A DNA stretch of 64,000 bases from Gnomoniopsis sp. IMI 355080 (lineage: Eukaryota > Ascomycota > Sordariomycetes > Diaporthales > Gnomoniaceae), in assembly GCA_027946555.1 (NCBI GenBank), contig JAPEVC010000062.1:100292-164291 (forward strand), given 5' to 3'. Positions 22,180 through 32,773 of this stretch are shown here, piece after piece. Made by a program: the position numbers and the translations under genes. Below the pieces are notes generated by a model. The model was not told the origin of the DNA and did no database searches. It saw nothing but the letters and a program-made list of their open reading frames with translations. Each line of letters begins with the position of its first letter. The stretch's first letter is position 1.

Positions 22180-22986
22180 GGTGCTGGAACGGCTATGGAG
22201 GTCTGTGACTGGAAATTGGTTCCAAGTTTTGCGTTAGATCACGAATAGATTTTGTGGTTCCCTCACAGCACAACCTTTGAAATAATCATATGCCCCAAGC
22301 AGTCTGTTGTCATTACTACATTGAAACAGCATATCTTGAAGGCAAATGGGTCGGCGCGGCGTGAGTCACCCGACGGGCTCGGAGGGAGTTTCTCAAAGGG
22401 GGTTATATGGCACAGGGGAGTGCGTACATTTGCCATTTGTCAGCCAAAATGGTAGACATTTGTCAGATAAAGTACTCGAATACGTACAACGAGGGGCGTA
22501 CCGATGGAAAAGAATGAGTACCAAAGCCTCGTTATCACAAGTCCTGAATGAGCAGGTTCCCGCTCAGGATCACGGATGCGATCAGCCATTGAGATCCATC
22601 GAGGCCCCTTAGTCGGCAATAACATAGCAATGCGAGTCGCAAGGGCCGAAGCAGATATTTCTTTTGGCGGCGACTAATCTGCGAGGACACAAGGGCCATC
22701 GATTGGTAGTATCGGTGTAGAGCGTCGGGACAAATGTGCTACAAGAGCTGGGTTGAATTGGCTTTGTTGACCAATACTGGCTAGCATTGAATTGTGAGGG
22801 CTGGGGTAGGAAGCTAATTCCGTTAGAATGCATAGCTAGGCTTCACCCCTCCGTCCTGAGTCTTGAATGCCGTCTTCAAATTTTTGATAGACGAGCAAGA
22901 CTGGTGATACTCCCACAGTTCGCCGACCGCCGCAAATCATCCAATCACCCCCCGACTGGTCCCGAGACGCATCCGTCGCAGACCAC
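22180..22986. other. Intergenic region between GNAT and CRS1
   Basis: This contains the GNAT promoter and the 3' flank of the cysteinyl-tRNA synthetase gene. I see no coding region or repeat. Confidence 0.6.
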
Positions 22987-25661
22987 CTAGGCCGCAGCGC
23001 CCTGTCTCTTGAGCCAATCCTCATGGAGCTTCTTCTGTTTCGCCCAGTCCTTCTGTAGCTTTTTCTGCTTGCTCTTGGTAACGTCTTCTCCCTTCGCATC
23101 CTTGGTAGGCATGCCATTGTCATCCCATGCCGAGTACTCTGCCGTCTTGAACATCTCGGTGTGAGGAATCTTGGCCTTCTCGTCCTGTTGGCGTTTCTTC
23201 TCCGCCTCCTCGGCCTGTGCTTTGGCCTTAGCAGCCAATTTCTCCGCAGCAGCTTGCTCGCGCGACTGTCTTGCCTGCTTGATCTGCTTGTCGATAGGCC
23301 GCACTAAAGCGGGTTGACTGTCGCGATCCTCAAGATAGATATCCAAGTCCCAGAGGTGAGAATCCCTGAGTTGATCACAAAGAGCGAGAATATCCTTTGC
23401 AGGCGCCTTCTCGTTAGCCAGCTTCTTGACGTCAGTTTGGAATTGCGTGAAGACGTGTTCGTATCTTCGAGCAGCTTCATCAGAGGCTGGCGTAGCAGGC
23501 TTGATTTTGTCCGCAATTTGTAGTAGCTCAGCGTGGTCCAGAGCACCCGAACGGCTCTTATCTCTAACTTCATCTCTCAGTTGAGCGGCCGGGTAGATAA
23601 ATGGCTGCGCGTATGAAGGAATCTCGGCGCCTGACCAAGCGAGTCGGGATGTATCTTTCAAGTCGCCCTCCTTGTCGAGTCCCAATATTGTCAGAATTCT
23701 TGTGATCCATCGCGAGAGTTTCAAGGTTGCGTCATCAGGTACATCCTCAAGCGTGTTGAAAGTTGTTATCAGATCGGAAATAGCGTCCATGGCGTCTCGC
23801 GTCTTGAAGGAGTCGCGGAAGGCCGTGTCGACGTCTTTTACGGCTTTGTCCAGGGCAGTCTGGACCTGATCCCTGGCATGCGCTGCCTTCTCATCGGCAG
23901 CCTGGGTCTGTTCGTTTTGGGAACGTCGTGCAGCGTCGATGCTCTTGTAGAAGAAGTTGTTGATTTTTTCCTCCAGCGATGCAGTACGAGTAGCAACATC
24001 ACCACCCGAGATGTCAATACCGGTGTCCCATCCGCCAAGCAAAAAAGCGATGCGAAGACTGCGATATGTCCACGTTCCTTTTGCCAAGGCTTCTCTGATA
24101 GTTTGGAAGTTCTTCAGGGACTTGCTCATCTTCGAGCCTGCAATTCCCAGATGACCCATATGAACGAAATAGTTCACCCACTGCTCTTTACTGCCATAGT
24201 GGGCCTCCGACTGAGCCAGTTCATTGTCATGATGCGGAAACCGCAGATCAATACCTCTGTTGTTGTCAGATACCAGCTCGCAAAAGCCAAGATCAAGAGA
24301 CTGTGAGACGTGCTCGAAGAAAGACTTGATTTCCGTTGAAAAAGTAAAAAAAATTCAAAAAAAATTCACGACTTACCCAGAATGCAGATCCAATTTTTGG
24401 CCCAATATGTCCGATGCCATGACCGAGCACTCGATATCTGCAATTGTTAGAACACTTCACAGTTGGAGGTATTCATCCTGGTCTGATCGAAATGAATCCT
24501 GTAGAACAAAGGAGCTACTTACGCCAGCCAGGTCGCCCCTCGCCCCATGGACTTGGCCACGAAGGCTCACCAGCTTTGCTTGCCTTCCACAATGCGAAAT
24601 CCGCATCACTGCGTTTTGAAGTGGTCTTGTTTGTGAGAGCACCTTCTCCGTCTTCTTGGAGGGCCTGATCATTCCGACTCGAAGGCGCAAGGCGAGCGTA
24701 AGGGCTGCAAGAGTTCAGCAAGTCTCCTGTTACCACCACTTTCTCGATGATCTGAAGGGGAAACCTACTGGCCAGCTTGCTCGAAAGCGTTTATGTCGAA
24801 ATATACTGATCCGTCTGGTGTCCCATATGCGAAGCCGTTGGACATGATAGTCTCAATGTAAGTCACGATCTGAGGCACGTATTCGGTGACCCGTGTCAGG
24901 GTGTCTGGTGCAAGAACATTGAGGGCGCGCATATCCTCAAAAAATCGATCCTCAAATTTTTGGGTCAGATTCGTGAAAATGGTGTGATCCCGAGCGTCGA
25001 CTGAGGAGCCATGAAGCGAATCCAGGTATGGGAGCAGCACATCCTCGGCGTTCTCGTACCGCGGCTGCAAGGTGGTGGTAGCCTTCTGGGCGCTTTCCAT
25101 GTGCATCTTGAGCTTCGCCTCCTTGTCGCCGGGGGTCTCGTTGTCTCCAGCCAAGGCCTTGCCCTCCAGCACTCTTCCGTACGCTGCTTTCTTCGCTTTC
25201 TCAAAGTCTTCTGGTGCCGTGTCCTCAGGTATTAAGGGCAGGTTCTTCTTGATATAAGCTTTAAGCGCAGCACTGACGGTGGATGTAACATCGCCATCGA
25301 CCGTGGGGTGCTCCTTTCGGTACTTGGCCAAGAGGTATTGCTGTCGACCACGCAAAATAATCTTGTCATCAACGTCGGTGATGTTCATGACGAACTTGAC
25401 GTCAAAGTTGAAGTAGTGCATCATAATGCGCCTGAGTATGTCGGTTGACACATAGTTCCTCCCGTGGCCAAGATGAGCGTCATCGTATACAGTGGGCCCG
25501 CAAGTGTACCATTTGACTGTCTTTCCCTCGGGGTCTATTGGGACGAACTTGTTCTTCTCCTTGGTCAATGAATTGTACACAGCTAGGTCGGGTATTTTCG
25601 ATGGGTCGGCAAGGGGCTGAGGGGCAACCCAAGAGGGCTGCGGTCGATTTGTTGAAGACAT
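22987..25661 (-). CDS. CRS1: Cysteinyl-tRNA synthetase
   Basis: Class I aminoacyl-tRNA synthetase that charges tRNA-Cys. Exons 25661-24769, 24704-24523, 24437-24377 and 24256-22987 give 801 residues, the eukaryotic length. The start of the catalytic domain has the zinc-binding Cys and HIGH-type motif in WYTCGPTVYDDAHLGHGRNY (HLGH 63-66), then MNITDVDDKII. GEGRPGWHIECSVMASDILG and [20 protein letters not shown] are the remaining zinc-site and active-site blocks. KMSKSLKNF is at about 421. The lysine/alanine-rich C-terminal coil (EKLAAKAKAQAEEAEKKRQQ) is a eukaryotic extension. The intron at 24376-24257 has A/T-homopolymer tracts. No presequence is evident, so this is the cytosolic form; one gene may serve mitochondria too via an alternative start. 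Confidence 0.95.
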
Positions 25662-27207
25662 CGTGGCCGCACAAGTCAGCTTGGTTTTCCCCAGAAAGGC
25701 GCAGAAGGAGGAGGGGTTATGGACTGGTGCGCCTGTGAAGCTATTCGCGACCGTCAGTTTTGGAAAGTGATGTTGGAAGCAGGTAAGGAACTTTACCGGG
25801 AATTCCTTGAAAGTGTCGGAGTTGATAGGAATCTAGAGCGTGGCCATCTGAAGAGGCGGTTCATTCGTGCTTAGAGTCGGAGTCTGACTCACAATGGCAA
25901 GCGACGTATTGCAATGCGAAGGAGGGCGGTCTGGTCACTTTTTGGTCGACAAGTCGGAGGTGGGGTTCCCTGGAGCGGTTCAGGCACGACATCTCGCCAT
26001 TGTCGTAGCTTGCTGCTTGCTCCCACCCTGGTCCCTGCCCTACTTCAGCCTGCTGTAAGACCGCTATAAGACGAAGTACGGACCCACCGTCTTCATGTCC
26101 CCCAATCAGTCATTCAACACCGAATCGAGCATATATGGCTTTGTCAACATCGTGTCCATGGTCCAGAAGCCACATCCAGAGCTCGTCGAATTTGAGAGAA
26201 GTGTGGGCGGGAGATTTGCAGGATTCGATATTTCGTTGACCACTTTCGACAAGACATTCGTTCACGTAGCCATCATCTCGAATGCTCTGCCAAAGGGCTA
26301 GAGGCAGCCCCCCTGGGGACGTGGGGAGACAACATCCTTCCTGCTCGTCCTGATTTTCTCCTGCAGCATCTCCGCTAGACCTTTGAGTATCGTCTGTCAG
26401 TCTTTACTGCGTGGGTGGTACGAATTAGGTTCCTATCAGACAGCTTCATAGTCCCAGGAGAGTCAAGTAGATCGAGGTGACGCATATCAAACTTGTGCCA
26501 ACGAGCAACACGTCCTTTGGTGGATGTGGCATGCTTATATGGCATGGAATCAGCGAGGCAGAAAGAAGACAAATCCTTCGGTTTTCCAGTCGATTTAATA
26601 AGGCATCTGAGGCGGTGCGCCTAGGACGACTGATGTTATGCGCAACACCTCTTGAGACTTTTCAGACTGCTTCGTTCAATCCCGGGTTGGAAGGGGATTA
26701 AATTTGGTTTAGAGATCCTACCATCATCTTTTGAATATGCCATCTATGCTTTAACCAATCCCTTTGACGGTAAGACAAGAACAGCGAACACTGCAACGGG
26801 TACCTTCCAAGTGCGAGAACGTGCAAGTATACGAGCGTTGTACATTTCCAATATAAACCTAATTCGGACTGGGCGCGCAAGCCAACGGTCCTTGTCCGAG
26901 GCCCTGCATGGGTACGTACCAGCCGCAGCAGTGACTTCAAGGGCCTAGGCTTTTTAGAGCCCAGGCAGCCCATGGTTGCCGCGTTTGCTTCTTCCACCTT
27001 CAATTACCATCGGTCCACTCGGTACATCTTCTATCTTTGCTTACCGCTCAACGACAGTTGGAGAGACAACGAGAGAATGAAAATGAATGCTCCTCTATTG
27101 GGGAGATGATGCTCATTTGTTCGCGAGTCCAATCCACTACGAATAGTTGTTGACGAGCGTTTTGTCACAACCACCAAACGCCACTTTACAACCCACAGAC
27201 GATCATC
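25662..27207. other. Intergenic region with a possible P450 remnant
   Basis: No intact gene is recognised. A short plus-strand frame at about 26053-26301 resembles the N-terminal part of a fungal cytochrome P450; see the separate entry. The final 200 bases are the leader of the GT31 gene. Confidence 0.5.
26053..26301 (+). pseudogene. Possible cytochrome P450 fragment
   Basis: The translation DRYKTKYGPTVFMSPNQSFN followed by TESSIYGFV resembles the KYGPVVRISPNE...YxDIYG segment near the N-terminus of fungal P450s. About 80 codons stay open and then stop. No I-helix, ExxR or heme-binding Cys motif follows, so this would be a broken remnant at most. Chance similarity is possible. Confidence 0.25.
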
Positions 27208-28638
27208 ATGTTTCCTCGCGTGGCCGGGCCCCGCCGCCTTGCTGGGATATCGTTCCTCGTCTTCTTGACCTGGGCCTTCGCTCTGTGGATCTTCCTGCCC
27301 TACGACAGTCCCTTCGTTCTCTTCCTGCAGTTCACCAGCTCTAGAGTCTCGTCCTTCTTCCACTCCCCGGCCGACGACGAGCGTCTTCTCCTCGAGCAGC
27401 CGGGCCGCTTTCCTTTCACCGACGATGAAGTCGCCTATATTATCAAGACTGGTTATGGAACACAGGAGCGCGTCCCAGCGCTGCTGGAAGCATCGAAGAG
27501 TATAGGCATCGGAACAAACAAGTACGAAGATAAGAACATCCTGGTTGTTGGGGATTTCGCTGGAGAGCTGGAATTCCAGGGGAGGCCGGTTGTAGTCCAC
27601 GACATGGTTGCGGCGGTCATGGAACACGAGACGGTCGTGCAGACACAGACGAAAAACACCGAGCGGATGCAAAAGTATGCGAATATGACCTTGGCGATAC
27701 AAGAGGGTAGGACTCAAGAGGCCGCCACATATTCCAAGGCCGTAGGATGGGAATTGGACGCTTTGAAGGCAGGTAGGCTACTTGCAAATCGTGCAGACGA
27801 GGGTTGCTAACAATGTATGTCCCAGTTCATACCGAGTCTTGAGCTAGTGTGGAAGCAAATGCCCGGTAAGAAATGGTACGTTATGCAGGACGATGACACT
27901 TTCATACTACGACCGTCTTTGTACCGCTTCCTCGAACACTTGGACCCCTCGAGAGATTTCTATTTGGGCAATGCGGTCGGCGACTACAAAGGACGATTTG
28001 CACATGGAGGGTCGAGCTTCATATTGTCAAACGGAGCTATGATCAAGCTATTGGATCAAAACCCGGAACTCGTCTCACAGGCATACGTTGAGTCCCTCGA
28101 CGAGGTTTGGGGCGACAAGTTGGTTGCGACCACCCTGATCAAGGTTGGCATATACTTGAGCGAGCGGTATCGACAATTCTTCAACGGAGAGCCCCCCCTG
28201 ATCACCAAGGTTTCAGCGGACCGAATCTGCTCGCCCATCGTTTCCTTCCACGGTCTCGCTCAACCAGAGCAAATGACCAATGTCGGCAGGACGTTTGCAG
28301 AACTGGACAAGCCCGTTTTCTGGAGAGATCTCTGGAGGATCTACGGCGAGCCCGGCTTAGACACATTCGACGAGAAGGCAATCAGGCTGAATCACGATCA
28401 CGTAGGTAGGCAGGATGATGCGGATATGCGTCGTCTTGTGGAATCAGCAGACAAGTGTGTCGACGCATGCAAAAGCCTCAACGAAAAATGCCTTGCCTGG
28501 ACATGGGACAAGCAGACACAGACCTGCTTGATGAGCCCGTGGGTGATTGTTGGAAATCAATCAGAGGGCAAATATTCGGGTCTCAACGTGAAAGAGGTGA
28601 GAAAAGTGGACAGCCAGTGCGGAAAACATCCGTATTGA
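27208..28638 (+). CDS. GT31-family glycosyltransferase, type II membrane protein with PAN-like tail
   Basis: Likely Golgi glycosyltransferase related to fringe/beta-1,3-galactosyltransferases. Exons 27208-27768 and 27826-28638 give 457 residues. Residues about 11-31 (LAGISFLVFLTWAFALWIFL) form one membrane anchor after a short basic tail. The catalytic domain includes the nucleotide-sugar/Mn-binding DxD-type motif in WYVMQDDDTFI, the block GRFAHGGSSFILSNGAMIKL and DKLVATTLIKVGI. The C-terminal 60 residues hold a Cys-rich PAN/apple-like module (CVDACKSLNEKCLAWTWDKQ). The only splice that keeps the conserved LKFIPSLE...MPGKKWYV order starts the intron with GC (AAG/GCAGGT) and ends it at CCCAG. 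Acceptor substrate is unknown. Confidence 0.85.
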
Positions 28639-29579
28639 GCTGTGGCCTCTGCTATGGTCTGCATCTGTTGGACTACATTGTACGATTTTCTGCTGCTCCG
28701 GAGTTTTGGATACGGCCGATGGGACGCTGTTGCGATATTTTGATACCCCCCTACAGAGATAATATATGGTTTCTGGCGTACTGGCTTCTAATTGCATGGT
28801 CCAATTCGTCTACGGCTAAAAATGCCGAACCTTACTCGTCGCCACAGTTGACGACAAGATATCGCCAAGTTTTGGCTGTACGGAGGGTGTGGCTATGCGT
28901 GGTCAATACAGTAGTAAGCACCCTTCAGTGAGATGACTGGGATTGTGCATGCTGAGAGCAGTATCTCAGGTCCGGAGAAATCACCCACCAGACAGGCCCC
29001 TATGACGACAAGGGACTGCCTGGGACCGCTGGGGGCACATGTGCATGTGCATGTGAGGCAACTTGGAGAAAACCGCGCTACGCCCCGCCAACTTTTCTAC
29101 TGACGTCAGGCGGACTTAAATAACAAGAAGTTGGGGGGTTGCATTCTAGGCTGTTGAGGACGCCTCAAATACATCCTCGACAGTGTGCGCGGCCGACCTG
29201 GATGACGGCCTTGGGATTTGGGTTTACCTATAATTAACCACCTCGAGGCATACAAAGCCTGCAAATGACCCCTCGCTCCATGAACATTGCCCGGAAAATC
29301 CTATTGTACACCCCTAACTTGACACCCTTTCCCTTGTTGGTTGCCATATTGTAGTAATCTCAGAGAGACATCGAGGTACGATCTTATGAACCCCACACAT
29401 CCACCTGTGATTGTGTCCACATGCGGTGCGCCGATCTCGTCCAGGACCCTGATGAGCCACAGCTCATCTTGGCTTCTACCTCGGACAGCGCTTCCACCGT
29501 GACCCTGAACCTGGATGACAGTCAAAACCCGTCCGCTCACATTCTTCTTCCACAGTTCCTGCACACCTAGACCGCAGTC
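28639..29579. other. Intergenic region upstream of KES1/OSH4
   Basis: No gene is supported. It contains a short GTGCAT tandem repeat at about 29036-29055 and the promoter of the oxysterol-binding protein gene. Confidence 0.55.
29036..29055. repeat. Short GTGCAT tandem repeat
   Basis: About three tandem copies of a GTGCAT unit occur in intergenic DNA. It is a simple repeat with no assigned role. Confidence 0.7.
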
Positions 29580-30972
29580 ATGACAGAGAATGCGCAAACG
29601 CCTCAAGGCTGGACTTCGTTCTTGAAGGTAAGACCCTTGCTCACCCATCTTCCCCCCCCCCTTTAGACCGTACTGTTGGCAGAAGAGCAGGACTGACATG
29701 GGTTTTTTATTCCCTTCCAGTCCATTGCCTCCTTCAATGGCGACCTTTCCAGCCTTACCGCGCCGCCCTTCATCCTCTCCGGTATCTCCCTGACCGAGTA
29801 CAGCTCCTACTGGTGTGAGCACCCGGCCATCTTCGCCGCGCCGGCCAAGGAGGCTGACCCGCAAAAGCGCGCCATGTTGGTGCTCAAGTGGTTCCTTACG
29901 ACCCTAAAGCAGCAGTATGCGACCCGCAGCGAGAAGTACGGCAACGAGAAGAAGCCTCTGAACCCTTTCCTTGGCGAGCTATTCTTGGGCAAGTGGGAGG
30001 ATGATGCTGGCACGACGGAGCTCATCAGTGAGCAGGTCAGGTGAGGAACAAGCTCTGAGGGCCATGGAGTGAGGAGAAAACAGTACACTGATACTATGCA
30101 CAAACGATAGCCACCACCCACCCGCCACCGCGTACAGTATTACCAACCTCCCCACCGGCGTGCACCTCGAAGGCTACAACGCCCAGAAAGCCACCTTCAC
30201 CAAGACCATCAACATCAAGCAGATTGGCCACGCAGTCCTGACCGTGCCTACGCCCTCGGGCGAGAAAGAGACCTACCTCATCTCCCTCCCTTCGCTGCAC
30301 GTTGAAGGTCTCTTTGTCGGCTCTCCCTTCATCGAGCTCAACTCCGCCTCCTACATCACCTCCTCGAGCGGCTTCACCGCCAAGGTCGACTATGCCGGCA
30401 AGGGCTGGCTGTCGGGCAAGAAGAACAGCTTCGTCGCAACGCTATACCCCACCGGTCACGAGAAGGACGTGCTCTACTCGGCGTCGGGCCAGTGGACCAA
30501 GACCTTTGAGATGCACACCGGCGCGCCCAAGCACGCCAGCTCGTCGAACCTCATCGACACCTACGACGCCCTCGCCTCCCAGACCACGCCCCTCATCGTC
30601 GCACCCATCGAGGCCCAACACCCTCTCGAGACGCGACGCGCATGGCAAAAGGTCGCCGAGGCCATCCAGGCCGGTGACATGGACACGGTGGGGCGCGAGA
30701 AGGGCAAGATTGAGAATGCGCAGCGGGAGCTGCGCGCCAAGGAGAAGGCTGAGGGCCGCATGTGGCAGCGGCGCTACTTTTCCGTCCTGACGGCGCCGGA
30801 CCCTGTGCTAGGTTCGCTTGGGAAGCATGTGGGCGTGCCGGAGCACGGCGACGGAGACAAAACGGGAGGTGTTTGGCGGTTCGATGCTCAAAAGCTCGAG
30901 AAGGTCAAGACAGAGGCGCCACTGGATGATGCGGCGAAGCAGGCCTTTGCTAAAGAGACTTTGGGGCAGTGA
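29580..30972 (+). CDS. KES1: Oxysterol-binding protein, short Kes1/Osh4 type
   Basis: Cytosolic lipid-transfer protein that exchanges sterol for phosphatidylinositol 4-phosphate between membranes. Exons 29580-29627, 29721-30040 and 30111-30972 give 409 residues. It lacks PH and ankyrin domains, which matches the short Osh4-7 class. The lid region (GWTSFLKSIASFNGDLSSLT) precedes the family block KKPLNPFLGELFLGKW and the signature EQVSHHPP (about 120-127), which is formed across the second intron. Near the end are ETRRAWQKVAEAIQAGDMD and the conserved basic helix before W/RRYF. The 48-base first exon is set by the ATG in MTENAQTPQGW. It converges on FBA1, 661 bases away. Confidence 0.94.
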
Positions 30973-31633
30973 GGGCATGCGAACCATGTATGGTATCGGG
31001 ATACAGTAACTTTGGTTGGTGGTTGTGAGCAAACGGATTGCTCTGGGCATGAAGCAACAATTACGGTATTGAAATGCCCAAGCATGGTATAAGATGAACA
31101 TTACGAGCATATTAGAGTATAGGACACTTGCGCTTCTTGGTGGCACTTGAGCATTCTTAGTCAAGGCTTTGCTAATTGAAGCACTCTTAGCCATTGAATC
31201 AGCCCAAAAGACTGCTATGACGACCAGCGTTGTTCCCGCGTGCGATAGAAAAAAAAGTGAGTCGGAGCCAGTGCCAGCATTTGAATGTATTGTTGCTTTT
31301 TTATCTCATCAAACCAAATCTACTATTCAGCATTGATAGTCCAGGCTATTGATCCATCTTGTACACATATCACTTCAACTAGAGGAGCGGGCGTTTCTCG
31401 ATTTATCTTTAGGTATCATTGTCTCGCATTTTTCATCAACGCATTTTCCTGCTCAAGTTTCCTGGATGCAGGATACAAAGTTCATCCCACCACTGGTCCT
31501 GGCCCATGCTCTTGGACTCACGCTAACTCTCAAGTTTGGTAGTTCGAGGCATTCCGCAAATTCTGATTCATCCATGCCTTCCGTTTTTTTTTTTTGAAAT
31601 TCTTTTTTTCTTGGCTTGTAGTGTGTCTAGCTT
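30973..31633. other. Convergent 3' flanks of KES1 and FBA1
   Basis: AT-rich non-coding DNA with a T tract at about 31584-31594. No gene is seen; it presumably carries both polyadenylation regions. Confidence 0.6.
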
Positions 31634-32773
31634 TTACAGCTTGCCGGCGGTGTTGAAGTCCTCGAGAGCAATGGCGGTACGCTTGCTCATGGTCTTCTCA
31701 CCCTCACGGACCCAGACACGGGGGTCGTAGTACTTCTTGTTGGGCTTGTCGGCGCCATCAGGGTTGCCGACGTGGGCCATCAGGTAGTCTTTCTTGTTGA
31801 GGAAGTAGTCGCGCATGCCACTCATGTAGGCGAACTGCATGTCAGTGTCAACGTTGACCTTTACCACGCCCAGCTTGATGGCCTGGAGGTACTCCTCCTT
31901 GCTGGAGCCGGAGCCACCGTGGAAGACGAAGAAGACGGGCTTGTCCTCCTTCTTGTTGAGCTCCTTCTTGACATATTCCTGGTGCTTGCCGAGCAACTCA
32001 GGGTGGAGCTTGACGTTGCCGGGCTTGTAGACACCTATGAATTGAGGCATTAGTATATTGATTTGAATTGTCAAGAATCAGGACACCTTACCGTGAACGT
32101 TACCGAAGCCGGCGGCAATAGAGAAGTAGGGGCTGATAGGCTCAAGCTTCTTGACAATGGCCAGAATGTCCTCGGGCTGAGTGTACAGGGAGTTGTTGTC
32201 AACGTCCTCGTTGTTGACACCATCCTCCTCACCACCGGTGATACCGATCTCCATCTCCAGCCACTGCTTCATGGGGGCAGCGCGCTTGAGGTAGGCGGCG
32301 GTGGTGTCAATGTTGTACTGCACATCCTCCTCGGACAGGTCGATCATGTGCGAGGAGAAGAGAGGCTCGCCAGTCTCCTTGAAGTGCTTCTCGTCGGCGT
32401 CGAACATACCGTCCAACCACGGAAGCAGCTTCTTGGCGCAGTGGTCGGTGTGCAGGACGACGGGGATTTCGTATGCGGGAGCAATGGCACGGATGTAGTG
32501 AGCGGCAGCAATGGCGCCGGCAATAGAGGCCTTCTGGTCAGTGTTTGAGACGCCCTTGCCGGCGAAGTAAGCAGCACCACCCTGCGAGGTCTGCAGGATG
32601 ACGGGGGCCTTGGCATCGCGAGCGGCCTCAAGAGCAGCGACGACAGTGGAGCTGGAGGTGACGTTGATGGCGGGAATGGCGAACTCGTGCTCTCTGGCGT
32701 ACTTGAAGAGAGCAAGGACATCATCGCCGTAGATGACACCCGTCTTCCTGCTGAGCACGTCCTGGACACCCAT
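31634..32773 (-). CDS. FBA1: Fructose-bisphosphate aldolase, class II
   Basis: Zinc-dependent glycolytic enzyme that splits fructose 1,6-bisphosphate, cytosolic. Exons 32773-32092 and 32034-31634 give 360 residues, close to yeast Fba1. Zinc ligands lie in PVVLHTDHCAKKLLPW and in the later glycine-rich blocks AAGFGNVHGVYKPGNV and VFFVFHGGSGSSKEEY. NVDTDMQFAYMSGMRDY is the substrate-binding segment. Codons end mostly in C or G, stronger than in neighbouring genes, as expected for one of the most abundant fungal proteins. It converges on KES1 and has nearly 2 kb of non-coding DNA upstream. Confidence 0.97.

Noticed and set aside
29301..29864. 187-codon minus-strand frame opposite the start of KES1
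   Set aside because: It overlaps the first two KES1 exons and reads as a shadow of them, with Gly/Arg-rich composition and no motif.
30302..30790. 162-codon Arg/Pro/Ser-rich frame within KES1 exon 3
   Set aside because: It is a +1-frame shadow of a GC3-rich coding region.
32063..32548. 161-codon plus-strand frame inside FBA1
   Set aside because: It is antisense to the strongly GC3-biased aldolase gene; such bias produces long antisense frames. No independent motif.
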